Shown here: in pieces, positions 1-10,310 of the stretch | Layout: each line of letters opens with the position of its first letter | Numbering within the stretch: position 1 is the first letter of the stretch | Source of the DNA: Acholoe squamosa | Taxonomy: Eukaryota > Annelida > Polychaeta > Phyllodocida > Polynoidae | DNA length: 64,000 nt | Direction: 5' to 3' | Assembly (NCBI GenBank): GCA_949317995.1 | Contig: OX439040.1 | Span: 52,961,186-53,025,185 of the forward strand | The notes under the pieces: model-generated | What the model was told of the DNA's origin: nothing | The model's database searches: none | Seen by the model: only the letters and a program-made list of their open reading frames with translations | Position numbers and translations under genes: made by a program

Positions 1-455
1 ATACATCAATTTCAAGGTTTTCAACCATGCAGATTCCATTTTTTCAACCTTTAGATCCGTATTCCTGAAAGATTCAGAGATAGAGCGCATCATGCCAATC
101 TGGGCATGATGCACCAATGAATCAATGCCTATTTCTCAGCTGGTTATTGACAGATTTCAAAGTGTAATATATCGATTTTAATGTTTTCATGCATACTGAT
201 TATATTTCTTCAACTTATAGACCCATATTCCTGATACTTTTTGAGTTAGAGTGCATCATGCCTGGCAAAGCATGATGCACAAATGAATCAATGCCCATTA
301 CTCTGTAGTTTATTGGCAGATTTGGACATGTAATATATCAATTTCAAGGTTTTCAACCATGCCGATTCCATTTTTTTAACTTTTAGATCCATATTCCTGA
401 TGGATTCAGAGATAGAGTGCATCATGCCAATCTGGGCATGATGCACCAATGAATT
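1..455. repeat. 166-bp tandem satellite, about 2.8 units
   Basis: The motif ATTTCAAGG (first near base 9) recurs in diverged form near 175 and intact near 341, an exact 166-bp step. The first and third units resemble each other more than the second, hinting at a two-unit higher-order period. Every unit carries a hairpin, GCATCATGCC facing GGCATGATGC (about 87-112, and equivalents in units 2 and 3). The array is cut by the window edge, so its true size is unknown. The unit is close to a nucleosome repeat length. I see no coding potential. Confidence 0.85.
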
Positions 456-751
456 AAAGGCTGTTAATCTTTTTAATATCAATACTTAGTCACCATAAGT
501 CTACAGGTCCGAGTTATGAACCCCCACCGAAAAAAAAATTGCTTCAAATCTTGACATGATATCTAAGTACTGACATACATTGACTAACTGATGACAAATA
601 TTGAGTAAGTACTGACATATATTGACTAATTGCTGACAAATAGTGAGTAATTACTGACATAATTATATTGACTTATTGCTGACAAAGAGTAAGTAATTAC
701 TGACATATATTGACTAATTTCTGACAAATTATGAGCAATTACTGACATATC

Positions 752-926
752 GAGAGTGAGTGAGTGAGTGAGTAATAGATGTTTAACACCATTTCGACAA
801 CTGAGGTCATATTCATGGCACAATTTCACAGAGGAATGTGTCAGTGCCCGCACATATGTGCACCACACACATCCGAGGGGAAAGGAAAGAGGAGAAATAG
901 ACCCTTTTAAGTGAGCTAGGGAAGCT
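752..926 (-). mobile_element. Short dispersed repeat with ACTC tail (SINE-like), copy 1
   Basis: Read on the minus strand, this begins near CTCCCTAGC, contains GTGTGTGGTGCACATATG and a TGAATATGACCT segment, and ends GTTTAACACC/GAGTGAGTGAG on the plus strand, that is, a (ACTC)n tail. Related copies of about 180 bp lie at 25901-26085 and 43313-43496. A simple-repeat 3' tail and dispersal suggest a SINE or a truncated LINE 3' end. I see no RNA polymerase III boxes. Confidence 0.6.
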
Positions 927-1241
927 CACTGACATATCGACTAATTGCTGACAAATAGTGCATAGGTACTGACATATTTTAATTAATTGCTGGCAAATTG
1001 TGCATAACTACTGACATATTTGACTTATTGCTGACAAATAGCGACAAAGTACTGACATTCATTGACTTATTGCTGACAAAATGCGAGTAAATACTGACAT
1101 ATATTGACTAATATCTGACAAATTGTGAGTAATTACTGACATAAATGAACTGATTATTGTTATATAATGACTAAGTACTGGCATATATTGACTGATTGCT
1201 GACAAAAAGTGAGTAAATACTGACATATATTGACTAATTGC

Positions 1242-2415
1242 CAGTGGCGGATACAGGGGGGGGGCCGAACGGGCCTTGGCCCCCCCCCTCCCAAAAAAAA
1301 AAAAAAAAAAAAAAAGGAGGAGGAGGAGGAGGAAGAGAAGAGAGAGGGAGAGGGGAAAGGAGAGGGAGGCAGTTATTTGAATATAGGGTTCCATATACCA
1401 TTAGAAAGCTTTGATCATCAGGAAATGACCTGTTGGGTTCTCTTATAAGTGCAATACAAACTGAATTTCTTTCATGATTTTGAAATAATTATTTCTGTCC
1501 TCCAATATTCAAAAAACACCTTCCAGCCCACCAGGGTCATATCTCCTCCATCCCCCTCAACATGTTTTATTACTTAAGCCCTAGGATCACATATCAGGGG
1601 AGGTCTTGCCCTTAAAACAAAATCTTATCAGGGTCTAGAAAATGTGTCATCTATTTTTAAAAAGCACCAGAATGCACCTTTTGTCCTGGCATTTTTTCAA
1701 AAATATTCCTGGGGTTCCCCTATACCCCACTACTTCCATCGTCATAACAATATACCCAGCCAGCACTTCATATTCCAGTACAGATCATTATACACTAAAG
1801 AAATTACCCTTTTCCCTCTTGATGTAACACAAAAATATCCTCTCCCCCATTCTCTTTCCCCGAACCTTTTTTTTCAAACTTCAAATGGTTCCAGAGCCCT
1901 TAATTTCTTTAGGGGAGTAGGGGTAATACCAATCTATATATAGTGCCAAAATGCCTCAGATTGCACCATTTCAACTCTTGGATTTCAACTTTCTCTTGGG
2001 GGCTAAGCCCCCAAACCCCCATCATTTCAATTATCAGAAGCTTAATACAAATGCCCTATTTCATATGGTGTTCAATGATGTACCAGAATGGAATATTTCT
2101 TGTAGAGATCTTCAAGGCATTCTGTTTGTGTAGGTAAGGAGATATACAGGCCACCTATTCATCAAGAATTGTTAACATAAAAACTGATTTCTCACTTAAA
2201 TTTTACAAGACCTGAGACTTAATATGTTCAGTTAGAATGCATAAGAATGCACCATTTCAAGTCTAAACCCTCAAAATTTTCTTGGGGGGGCATGCCCCCA
2301 AACCCCCCTAGCTTGACCGCTGCGCTTCGCTTGCGGTGCTCCGAGACATGTAACACCCCTAACACTTTCACCAGGTCTTGGCCCCCCCCTCTAGAGAATC
2401 CTGGATCCGCCACTG
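1242..2415. mobile_element. Non-autonomous inverted-repeat DNA transposon, 1,174 bp
   Basis: It starts CAGTGGCGGATACAGG and ends CCTGGATCCGCCACTG, near-perfect terminal inverted repeats. The flanks carry a 5-bp direct repeat ATTGC (1237-1241 and 2416-2420). The host satellite unit normally reads GACTAATTGCTGACAAA, so removing the element and one ATTGC restores it exactly. The interior has poly-A, GGA-rich and C-rich stretches and a GC-rich inverted segment near 2285-2345, with no transposase frame. The superfamily is not resolved: 5-bp duplications occur in several groups. Confidence 0.8.
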
Positions 2416-2842
2416 ATTGCTGACAAATTGTATGTAAATACTGACATGTGTTGACTAATTTCTGATATCTAGTGACTAAGTACTGACATATATGGACTAA
2501 CTGCTGTTATATAATGACCAAGTACTGACTGATTTGGCTGATTGCTGACAAATAGTGAGTAAATACTGACATATATTGACTAATTGCTGATATATATAGT
2601 GACTAAGTACTGATATATATCAACTATTTGCTGACAAATAGTGACAAAGCACTGACATATATTGACTTATTGGGGACAAAATGTGAGTAAATACTGACAT
2701 ATATTGACTAATTGCTGAAGAATTGTGAGTAATTACTTACATATATATTGACTAATTGCTGACTAACTGTGAGTAATAACTAACATATATTGACTAATTG
2801 CTGACAAATGGTGAGTAATTACTAACAGATATTGACTAAATG

Positions 2843-3480
2843 CAGTCAGTAGTTTATACTTGCAAGCATATGAATTCTATAAGAGACCAATGGAACATAT
2901 CTATATTATATTGAACAGTACCAAGATACTGCATAACTATGCTAATTATGCAAATAATATGCGCGGATATGGAATGTTTGGTATCAATCTGGGGTGTTTC
3001 GTCCCCCTAAAGAACATGCCCCCCAAAAAATTTGTTTCGGAAAAGAATAAGCGAAATAATTTTTTTAACTAGCGGCCTTTCGGCCTGAGCCGGTCCACCT
3101 GCGCCCTACCTCCAGCCAAAACCTGTTTTAAGTGTCAGCGGCGAAAAAGGGCAGGTTTGAGGAAGGAATGGATCGAAATAAAGGGTTTTTTGGGACGCGG
3201 GGGCAGACGCCAGTCCAGGCACTGGCAGAGAGGTCCAAGAACTGGCAGTTTCACACAAAAAAATCATAACTCCCTTAATAATAGGAGTTTCCCATAGTGT
3301 GACCTTTAGATTAAGGGTAGGTCGAGCTGGCAAACGTCATGGCCGTCTTTATTTTCAAATCTGCACAATGGGAACAAAGTGACAATAATTTTAGCAATTT
3401 TAGCAATGTTTTGAGGGTACTGATGAAAGAATGATATAGACTTGTTCTCAGACAAATTTTTGTCGAAACCCCAACTAGGT
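2843..3480 (+). repeat. Dispersed repeat, copy A of a head-to-tail pair
   Basis: It begins CAGTCAGTAGTTTATAC and runs to ACCCCAACTAG. A second copy follows immediately (3481-4372), and an inverted partial copy lies at 48893-49332. It includes AAGAATAAGCGAAATAA, a segment on paralogous GCCGGTCCACCTG, and CAGTCCAGGCACTGG. I see no terminal inverted repeats and no conserved protein. Confidence 0.75.
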
Positions 3481-4372
3481 GTCAGTAGTTTATACTTGCA
3501 AGCATATGAATTCTATAAGAGACCAATGGAACATATCTATATTATATTGAACAGTACCAAGATACTGCATAATTATGCTAATTATGCAAATAATATGCGT
3601 GGATATGGAATGTTTGGTATCAGTATGGGGTGTTTCATCCAGAGATGTCAGTTCGATATTTGGCAAAACTCTGAAAATTATTTTGGGGCATTTCAAAAGG
3701 GGGGTTATACTCTAATCAGAGTGACAAATACCTTCAAAATTAATCACTTAGGGTTGGGTGTATCTTTCAGAAATATCAGAATCATAAAATATTCATTTAA
3801 AAAAAAAAATCTTATTATTTCTGTAGTAAAATATCACCTTTGAACCTCTGAAATCAGAGAAAATCTGAAACTCTGACATCTCTGTTCATCCCCCTAAAGT
3901 ACATGCCCCCCTAAAAAATCGGTTTCGAAAAAGAATAAGCGAAATAATTTTTTTGACTAGGTGCCTTTTCGGCCCAGCCAGTACACCTGTGCCCTCACCA
4001 TGGTGTGGACGCGCACTACTTTCTGCCATAAGATACCTGTTTTGTGCTCAAATGGCGAAAAAAGGCTATGTTTAAGGCAGGAAGATGTCGAAAAAGGGTT
4101 TTTGAGGGGGGGGGATTACATGCCAGTGCAGGACTGGCAAAAGTGGGTGCAGGGGGTAGTCAAAAACCTCATATAGGAGTTTTCCCATAGTGTGACCTAT
4201 GATTTAAGGGTATTTTGAGCTGGCGATCATCATGGCGATATTTATTTTCAAATCTGCACAATGTGGACAAAGCTATCGATAATTTTAGCAATTTTAGCAA
4301 TGTTTTGAGGGTATTGATAAAAGAATGATACAGATCTGTTCTCGGACCACCAACGGGGCTGCGCAGCACGCA
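3481..4372 (+). repeat. Dispersed repeat, copy B, with nested MITE
   Basis: A direct tandem duplicate of copy A. About 160 bp match closely (3484-3639), then a 245-bp insert (3640-3884) interrupts, then homology resumes at CCCCCTAAAG and continues through AAGAATAAGCGAAATAAT and TCCCATAGTGTGACC to about 4372. It is more diverged than the A/C pair in its second half. Confidence 0.7.
3640..3884. mobile_element. MITE, CAGAGATGTCAG ends, 6-bp target duplication
   Basis: The ends are CAGAGATGTCAG and CTGACATCTCTG, an exact inverted pair. The flanks are TTCATC on both sides, and the paralogous uninserted site in copy A (around 2995-3005) shows the interrupted sequence. A longer member of the same family with identical ends lies at 41738-42254. 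It is non-coding, with an A-rich centre. Confidence 0.8.
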
Positions 4373-4878
4373 GTGTCATGATTTGTTCAAATCTAACAAT
4401 TTCCTGCAATTTCTCTGTACCATGCGACAAACAAAGACGAGTTGTGACAAAAATCCATGTGTACTGCTACAATAAAGCAAGTTTCCTTTCAAATAACAAC
4501 ACATTTGGGTCAAAAACACTGACATCGGCAACAACAACATTTTCGCTGGTACCGCGGTGCTGCAGCGGTAACAGCGAAGAGGCTTCTGGCTGTGTTCGTA
4601 AACACCTGAAAGCCTGGCGGTCTACTACTCGTCAAATATGCGACAAAATGAATGAAATACTGCATAATTGTCACAGATATGTTTTGTCACATCAGTTTTT
4701 ATCGCAGGACACCTGGAAATTGATAGGTCACCCATGTGAAATGGGTAACATGCTGTCCATACAGAAGGGTTTACAAATGCACCGGGTGACGGATCACGCC
4801 ACTCCGTCAGCCAATTAAAGAAAGGGATGCGGGGTGAATGCGTCCGTGTGTGTGTGTGTGTGGGAGGGGGTGGTATGA
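4373..4878. other. Unrecognised sequence
   Basis: No repeat or gene recognised. A 146-codon frame (4378-4818) is open but shows no family features. A short TG microsatellite lies near 4843-4861. Confidence 0.4.
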
Positions 4879-5070
4879 GTGGGGATAGCTTTTACACGTT
4901 TTACAAACACTGGTGGCCCATACGCGGGGTCAAGGCGTCCGTCTGACTGCCTCAGCGGCATAGCAGCCAATCAAAGACGAGGACCGCGGGGGAGGCAGGG
5001 AGGCGTTCCGCTTGGACAACGCGCGTCTAGGGCAGACCGGACAGCGACCACACCAAAGGGGGTATGAGCT
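4879..5070. promoter_or_regulatory. CpG-rich block with CCAAT motif
   Basis: This stretch is much richer in CG dinucleotides than its surroundings and contains AGCAGCCAATCAAAG. A similar GTCAGCCAATTAAAG occurs just upstream near 4807, so part of it may be duplicated. It could be a promoter or first exon of TEX2 or of another gene, or simply a GC-rich repeat. No splice or transcript evidence is available. Confidence 0.25.
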
Positions 5071-5237
5071 CCCATTCTAATTCAATGTAAGTTCCCTCCA
5101 CCGGCCAAAAACGACCAGTCAGGCCCCTATTATAGCCGTATAGATGGACGACAAGGGTGGGAGGGGAGGGAGAGACTAGTCAGATTCTATACTTGAATTC
5201 TGACAATCCGGATTCCAGGTAAACGGCTCCTTCCAGT

Positions 5238-5472
5238 ATGCTTATAATAAAAACTGCTGTCTCGAGACAGCAGTTTAATAAGCCGCACCTCCGACTTTAG
5301 GAGAAGCTATAAGCCATATCCAAGGCTTGAAAATTTGTAATTTTTGTAATTCTTTTATAGTGTAAAATACCCTCATATAAGCCGTGCCCTCATCTTGGGG
5401 GCTATTCCTAAAAGCCTAAATTTTATTTGGGTTCTGGTATTAGCTGTGGCTTATACGAGAGAATTTATGGTA
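5238..5472. mobile_element. Degenerate TACCGTA-family MITE
   Basis: The right part reads CTTATACGAGAGAATTTATGGTA and carries CATATAAGCCGTGCCC plus a TATAGTGTAAAATACCC segment, matching the internal order of the intact 19995-20231 and 35616-35851 copies. The left end is not clear. A perfect 26-bp palindrome (5251-5276) centred on CTCGAG lies at the left side. Confidence 0.4.
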
Positions 5473-7130
5473 GTTCTCCTAGCACAAGCAGTACTGTTAA
5501 GTACCAGCTAACATCAGCTGGAGAGTGAATACACATCCCACTTCAATGAGATTCTTATCTGGATCAAAGGGGGCAATAAAACAATTAAATGGAATACACA
5601 TACAGTTGAGTATAGAGCTGATCCCAGTCTATTAAACTGCTATCAATAGATGCTGGCCGAGTCTGACCGCAGACGGGCCAGACTCAACCAGCCAATCCTG
5701 ACAATATGGAGCATCTGCGTGGACGTCCGATCGAGGCTGACAATATCAAACAAGTTTGATGTGCCCAATCGGATCGGTGCCACTCTCCCTAACTAGGCAC
5801 TTTGATAAAGCCACTGTGGAGGGTGAGAAAAGCTGGCACACTTTCTGCCAGGTGGGAGTGTGGCTGATAACCGCAACCTTGCCGATATCGCTGATTTAGG
5901 GTTCTATTAGGGCATTTTTTTTTGTATTTTGATAGTTATCCTTAAAGTTTAGATATCAAGGTAGCCACCAGCGAAATCTGGGAGAAAAAATTCCCATTTA
6001 TATTAAGCATTTTACAATGACTTTAGTATGAAGGTAATATTGAAGCTTTGAAAAACATATTAACCACTGGAGACACCAAAATACTAATATCAGACAGAGT
6101 TAAAGTGCATAATAAACTAGCAGCATGTATAATTTCATGCATTTATGACTTTGCCCAATGATACTTTTGAGAGGACCAAAATATGAAACAATAGAAAAGA
6201 AATGGCTGTGTGTAGAGCTGCCATGTTACGAATTTTTATTACCATTTTACTACTACTTAGAATCAATTTGGAAATGGATTGAAGATATCAACTGAAAGCT
6301 AAGACTCTAAATATCATAGAAAACTAAATTCTATTTAGATTTGATCACTAGAACATTACTTTCCATTCCCTTAGATATCAAGTGAAAACACAGAAAATTA
6401 CCACCAGTACATGCTGCCACACAATGGGCCGGCCCACTGTGCAGCTGAACTCACATCACAGATATTGTAACACCTTTTCTACCATTATTATAGTGGTACT
6501 TGCCTCAATATTTTTGGTACTATTTGCCCTGTATCTCTGTTTCTATACAAGATATAAACAAAATTCCAAAAGATTTAAAGACATCTCAATGGCCTCAATC
6601 AAATGAGGTCACAGGGATCTTTCTGTATTCAGTTTAATTTTTTTTGTTGAAGTGCCTACCCTAACTACTAATTGAATCTGCCTTGTCTTAAAGCGGAAAA
6701 CAAACATAGTGCATTTCCCGATGTGCAGACCTACGCGTGCATGGGTCAGAAAATAGGGGTTTTCTAATGCGTTGGTATGAAAACGGCCGTCCGCATACAC
6801 GCGATGCACCATGTTAGTTTTTAGGTTAAGGGACATAGACAGTGGCCCCACCTGGGCTGGGGGTGGGTAGTAGACTGAGTTTCGTCTGTGTCACGGGTTG
6901 GCCGTTCACAGACTGACTGCGATGTATTGGCTTTTTGGGGGCAAGTAAGATATTACTATGGCAACTAATAGTTATGTTATATGCACGTCACAATGGCCGC
7001 CACTGTCTTTCCTACTGCAGGTATCATCAGAATTGTGATAATTACACTTTCGTAAAGTGTTATTCAGTTCTAATTTGATGTAATCCCCAAAGGTGAGACA
7101 AAGATCTATCCAAACATATATCACTTATTT
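5473..7130. other. No recognised feature
   Basis: AT-rich sequence with short palindromic pieces near 5650-5700 (GGCCGAGTCTGACC facing GGGCCAGACTC). A 74-codon open frame (6382-6606) would encode one hydrophobic segment but has no ATG at its start and no support. Confidence 0.4.
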
Positions 7131-8168
7131 TTAATTTTTTTTTAAACGTTTTTATTTTCACCTGGTTACACTATGATCAGTACAACTGTTCAACCCATAC
7201 ATGAACCACGGACCGAGTGAAGCTAACTCAGGTCCAGTCTTTACACACAAAAAAAGAGACTTTCACTTACAATCAATGTTCAGTTGCTTCTTTACATAGG
7301 ATAAGGTAAAAAAAAAAAAACAAGAATATAAACTAATCACATGAATAACATTGAAATACATTTATAAGTCACATATATATGTAAAATAAGACTAAAAATG
7401 ATATTTTTGTTTACAGGACAGGACGTCATCACAGACACAAGACAAACAACCCAAAAGAGGAGCTGTTCCTGAAGAGGGGTTATATCCTAATAAGCAGGCA
7501 TACCCTAAATCGAGATCCGCAATCCTATAATCACTCTTAAGTACATCAACTCATTCATGAGCACCTATTTACTTATATGCCCAACCTCACTCAGTCAAAA
7601 CGGCTCGATTCATTATTAATAAAGCGCGTTATAAACATATTCAATGCTCGGCTTTATATGCTTGTCCTTCCTCTTCAACTTTGAGGATTTAGACCACTCA
7701 CTCATGTTCATATTCATATAATAGACTCAGTCATATCTTCTTACGATGGGGCAGATGGAAGCACTTCCCTAGTGATGTCAGTTCCATCAAATAATAAGTA
7801 TGGGGCATCTCATCTCCATTTACGTAGAGCACCAACCCTAGCCTCTTTTTGAGTTGTCTACTAAACTCTGTCTTATCCAGTACCCATCTAAGTGAGGGAT
7901 CTAGTGCATTCCATCTGGAAGCTGCCTGATATGTGGGGCCCTTTATATTCATTTCCAGTTTATGCCTGGGAAGTTTAATAGTGGGAGCTCCTGTGGCTCT
8001 AGTCCCAGTGCTAGGAAGTGTCTCCATCTTGCCCGAATACACCAGCCTATGACAGAGGGTTAATTGGAAATATATTCTCCTCAGATCCAACGGCAATATA
8101 TTAGCTTTTTTATTGTGTAAAGATAATGTTTTCAATGTAATCCACCCTTTTGAAAAATTTCCCCTCAA
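7131..8168 (-). mobile_element. 5'-truncated LINE: reverse transcriptase C-terminal end and 3' UTR
   Basis: On the minus strand, a 145-codon frame (8168 down to 7731) reads like the C-terminal tail of CR1/L2/jockey-type LINE reverse transcriptases. It has a LRRIYFQLTLCHRLVYSG segment, a basic linker, a SRWNALDPSLR motif where these proteins have a WN-LP-R signature, and a closing FSRQLKKRL helix. After the stop, about 590 bp of 3' UTR end in AAAATAAAAACG followed by an A-rich tail near 7130-7150. Upstream reverse-transcriptase motifs and the endonuclease are missing, so this is a dead copy. The clade assignment is inference. Confidence 0.7.
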
Positions 8169-8492
8169 AATGAATGGGGTTCGCCCAGTAGCCCTACTTT
8201 GGTAGGGCTACGAGAGTGGCTAGGCCTAAGGTAGGCACTGACCTGCCTGCTGTGTGTGAGTCTGCTAGTGCAGGTGTGAAAGTTGTGATCAGCCACAGCT
8301 GTAACCTCACTTGTCTTTCCTAATTGATTTTGAAGCTATTCATTGGAGTATCAGTACAACCAAGGTACCATTTTAGAGGGCTTGAAGAGATCTATTGGAT
8401 GCATATTTTTAATTTAAGATCATTCTCCACACATAAGTTGAACAAAAATTTTAAAACCATTTTATGATATGAAGATGACATAGCACATAAAT
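8169..8492. other. Unassigned stretch
   Basis: It contains GTAGCCCTACTTTGGTAGGGCTAC, a short inverted repeat, directly beside the LINE truncation point. A related GGGCTACGAAAGTGGC occurs near 11012. Nothing else recognised. Confidence 0.35.
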
Positions 8493-9626
8493 AAAACCAT
8501 AGTGTTGTAGATTTTAATACAATAGTAGAGAAGAGTCCTGTGAGACATGGCGCGGCGACTTGTAATCTTGTGTCTAGTTTCAGTTGGTGAGACAGATAGG
8601 GCATACTACCATCTGGGCTTTTGGTAGTATATAGCACAAATTCAACCTAAACTACCCACTGCAGCTAAGTACTAATAGTCTGTAGACTGTCCATTCTGCA
8701 TGCACCTCACTCAGCTGTCACAGGGACCTGTCTTATTCAATGTTCAATGCCATAGTCAACAGGTGTGTCATTATGAGTGTACACTGTCTCAGATTGCCAG
8801 GAGCCTGCTCTGCCTCCCTGCCCCCCCCCCTACACACACACACACCCAACTGCCAATCACTTGTAATAGTCTGTACCTCGTCACGGGCCAGTTGTCAGCA
8901 AACCGGCCAGATCATTCCACCTCTCTATAGAGGGGGAGCACAGTGTAAGTAACTCTGTGTACATACATGTTTTCAGTGTTCCACAAAATCGTTTATATAA
9001 TGAAAGGAGTAATCAAATTAATCTGTCATCACCAATAGTAGATACATATTCTGAGATAGCATTATTTCAATGTAAACTAAAAATTTTACACAGAAAAGAA
9101 TGTAGCAGTTTCACAAGGTGGCCTTACACTTCAACCTCCTCTGATTTACAAAAATGCACATATGGCAACACACACTTTAGCACTGATTTCTCCATAGAGA
9201 TCTTTGACAGTGAATACTTTGTTCAAATACAGAAAATATCCAATTGTACCATAACCCACTGAGATAAAACCTGTACTACATATATATAGTAGTTTCAAAA
9301 CGAACAATTCTAAAACAAAGGCTACAGGGATGCATTTCTGAATCTTAAAATGCTCTAATGCTAATCTGCCATAGGGCTCCAAATGATGAAATGTCTTATC
9401 TGTGAATAAAATCAAAAGTATGAGATATATTCTGAAAATTCCTTCACTGATAAGTAAAATACACACACTGTTGTTATTACATTAGAATAGTGAGCAGGAA
9501 TAGTCCATAGCAGAGGAGCCACAAACAAAAATAGATTGCAAGGCCTCCCTATCCCTTACACCGTGGCGACTGTGAACCATACACTAGTCTACTCATCACA
9601 CAAGTAGTACTCACTAGTCGCCGCGC
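8493..9626. mobile_element. 1.1-kb dispersed element, copy 1
   Basis: Homologous over its whole length, in inverted orientation, to 51119-52242. One end is AAAACCATAGTGTTG and the other is ACTAGTCGCCGCGC. A second GCGCGGCGACTTG lies about 60 bp inside the first end, so GCGGCGACTnGT sequences sit near both ends facing each other. Open frames of up to about 100 codons are shared between the copies but look non-coding. It is probably a non-autonomous DNA element of unknown class. The two copies differ by scattered substitutions. Confidence 0.7.
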
Positions 9627-9814
9627 TAAAAAGAATGGTTTGCACGCGTTCTCTGGTTAAAAAGGGTCTAGAAAATGTTTAGATTTATTTTTTCTAAAGG
9701 GACCCCGGATGTTTGACAGACAGCCCCAAAATTGTGATGTGTGGTTCACTCAGAGATTCAATCCAGCTTCCCAATGTTAGGGAGTTCCCTGTTTTCCAAT
9801 ACTATATCCTATGT

Positions 9815-10310
9815 ATTATATCTGTTTTGCAATGGGTAGGTATGATAAAAAGACGGGGATTTGCTTTTTGAATGAAGTCTTTATGTCCATTTAAAGGGAA
9901 ATTATGACTATTCAAACTCTCGGAAAGGACCCCACAATTCTGCTGCGATTCTCGTTGACCGCTAAAATGGGGGGAAAACTTGAGTCTAAATAAACCATTT
10001 TGAACTATTATACCTAACAGGGATAATATCCATCAATATCCATAATATTAGGCATAATCTAGCCTCTCAAAACAGAAAATCATTAAAAATAGTGATAGAT
10101 GTGGACTACATTCTCCTGCATTCAACTTGCTTGATCACAAATTTGGACCCTATTTAAACTCTTAACTATGGCAGAATTACAGGTTCGATTTGGCATCTTT
10201 AACCAGTCATAATTCCCCTTTAAATTGACATAAAGACTTCATTTAAAAGACAAATCCACTTCTTTTTATTAGTCCTTTCTATTGCACAATAGATAAAATT
10301 CAAAGAATAA
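9815..10310. mobile_element. Foldback element with long inverted arms
   Basis: The left arm (about 9830-9915, including GAATGAAGTCTTTATGTCC and TTTAAAGGGAAATTATGAC) is the reverse complement of the right arm (about 10195-10285, including GTCATAATTCCCCTTTAAA and GACATAAAGACTTCATTT) with a few mismatches. The arms are roughly 85-100 bp with a spacer of about 280 bp. Boundaries and target duplication are not certain. Confidence 0.65.

Larger units (their letters stand above)
545..2843 (+). repeat. 42-bp dimeric minisatellite, block 1
   Basis: Diverged tandem units of about 42 bp, each made of two related 21-bp halves sharing the pattern CTGACAnATnnTGAnTAATT. One half reads CTGACATATATTGAC and the other CTGACAAATAGTGAG. 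The block is interrupted by a short SINE-like repeat (752-926) and a 1.2-kb transposon (1242-2415). The same satellite, mostly in the opposite orientation, fills 49.75-54.56 kb. Because 21 and 42 are multiples of three it creates spurious open frames. Confidence 0.85.

Noticed and set aside
626-1394. Open frames made of ISQYMSVITHSL-like repeats, also at 52418 and 53338
   Set aside because: They are translations of the 42-bp satellite; 21 and 42 are multiples of three, so frames stay open by periodicity. No start context, conservation or gene structure.
4378-4818. 146-codon plus-strand frame
   Set aside because: Continues out of a repeat copy, shows no domain features and no splice context; likely chance.
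6382-6606. Small putative membrane protein
   Set aside because: One hydrophobic stretch only, no ATG at the frame start, no supporting promoter or conservation.
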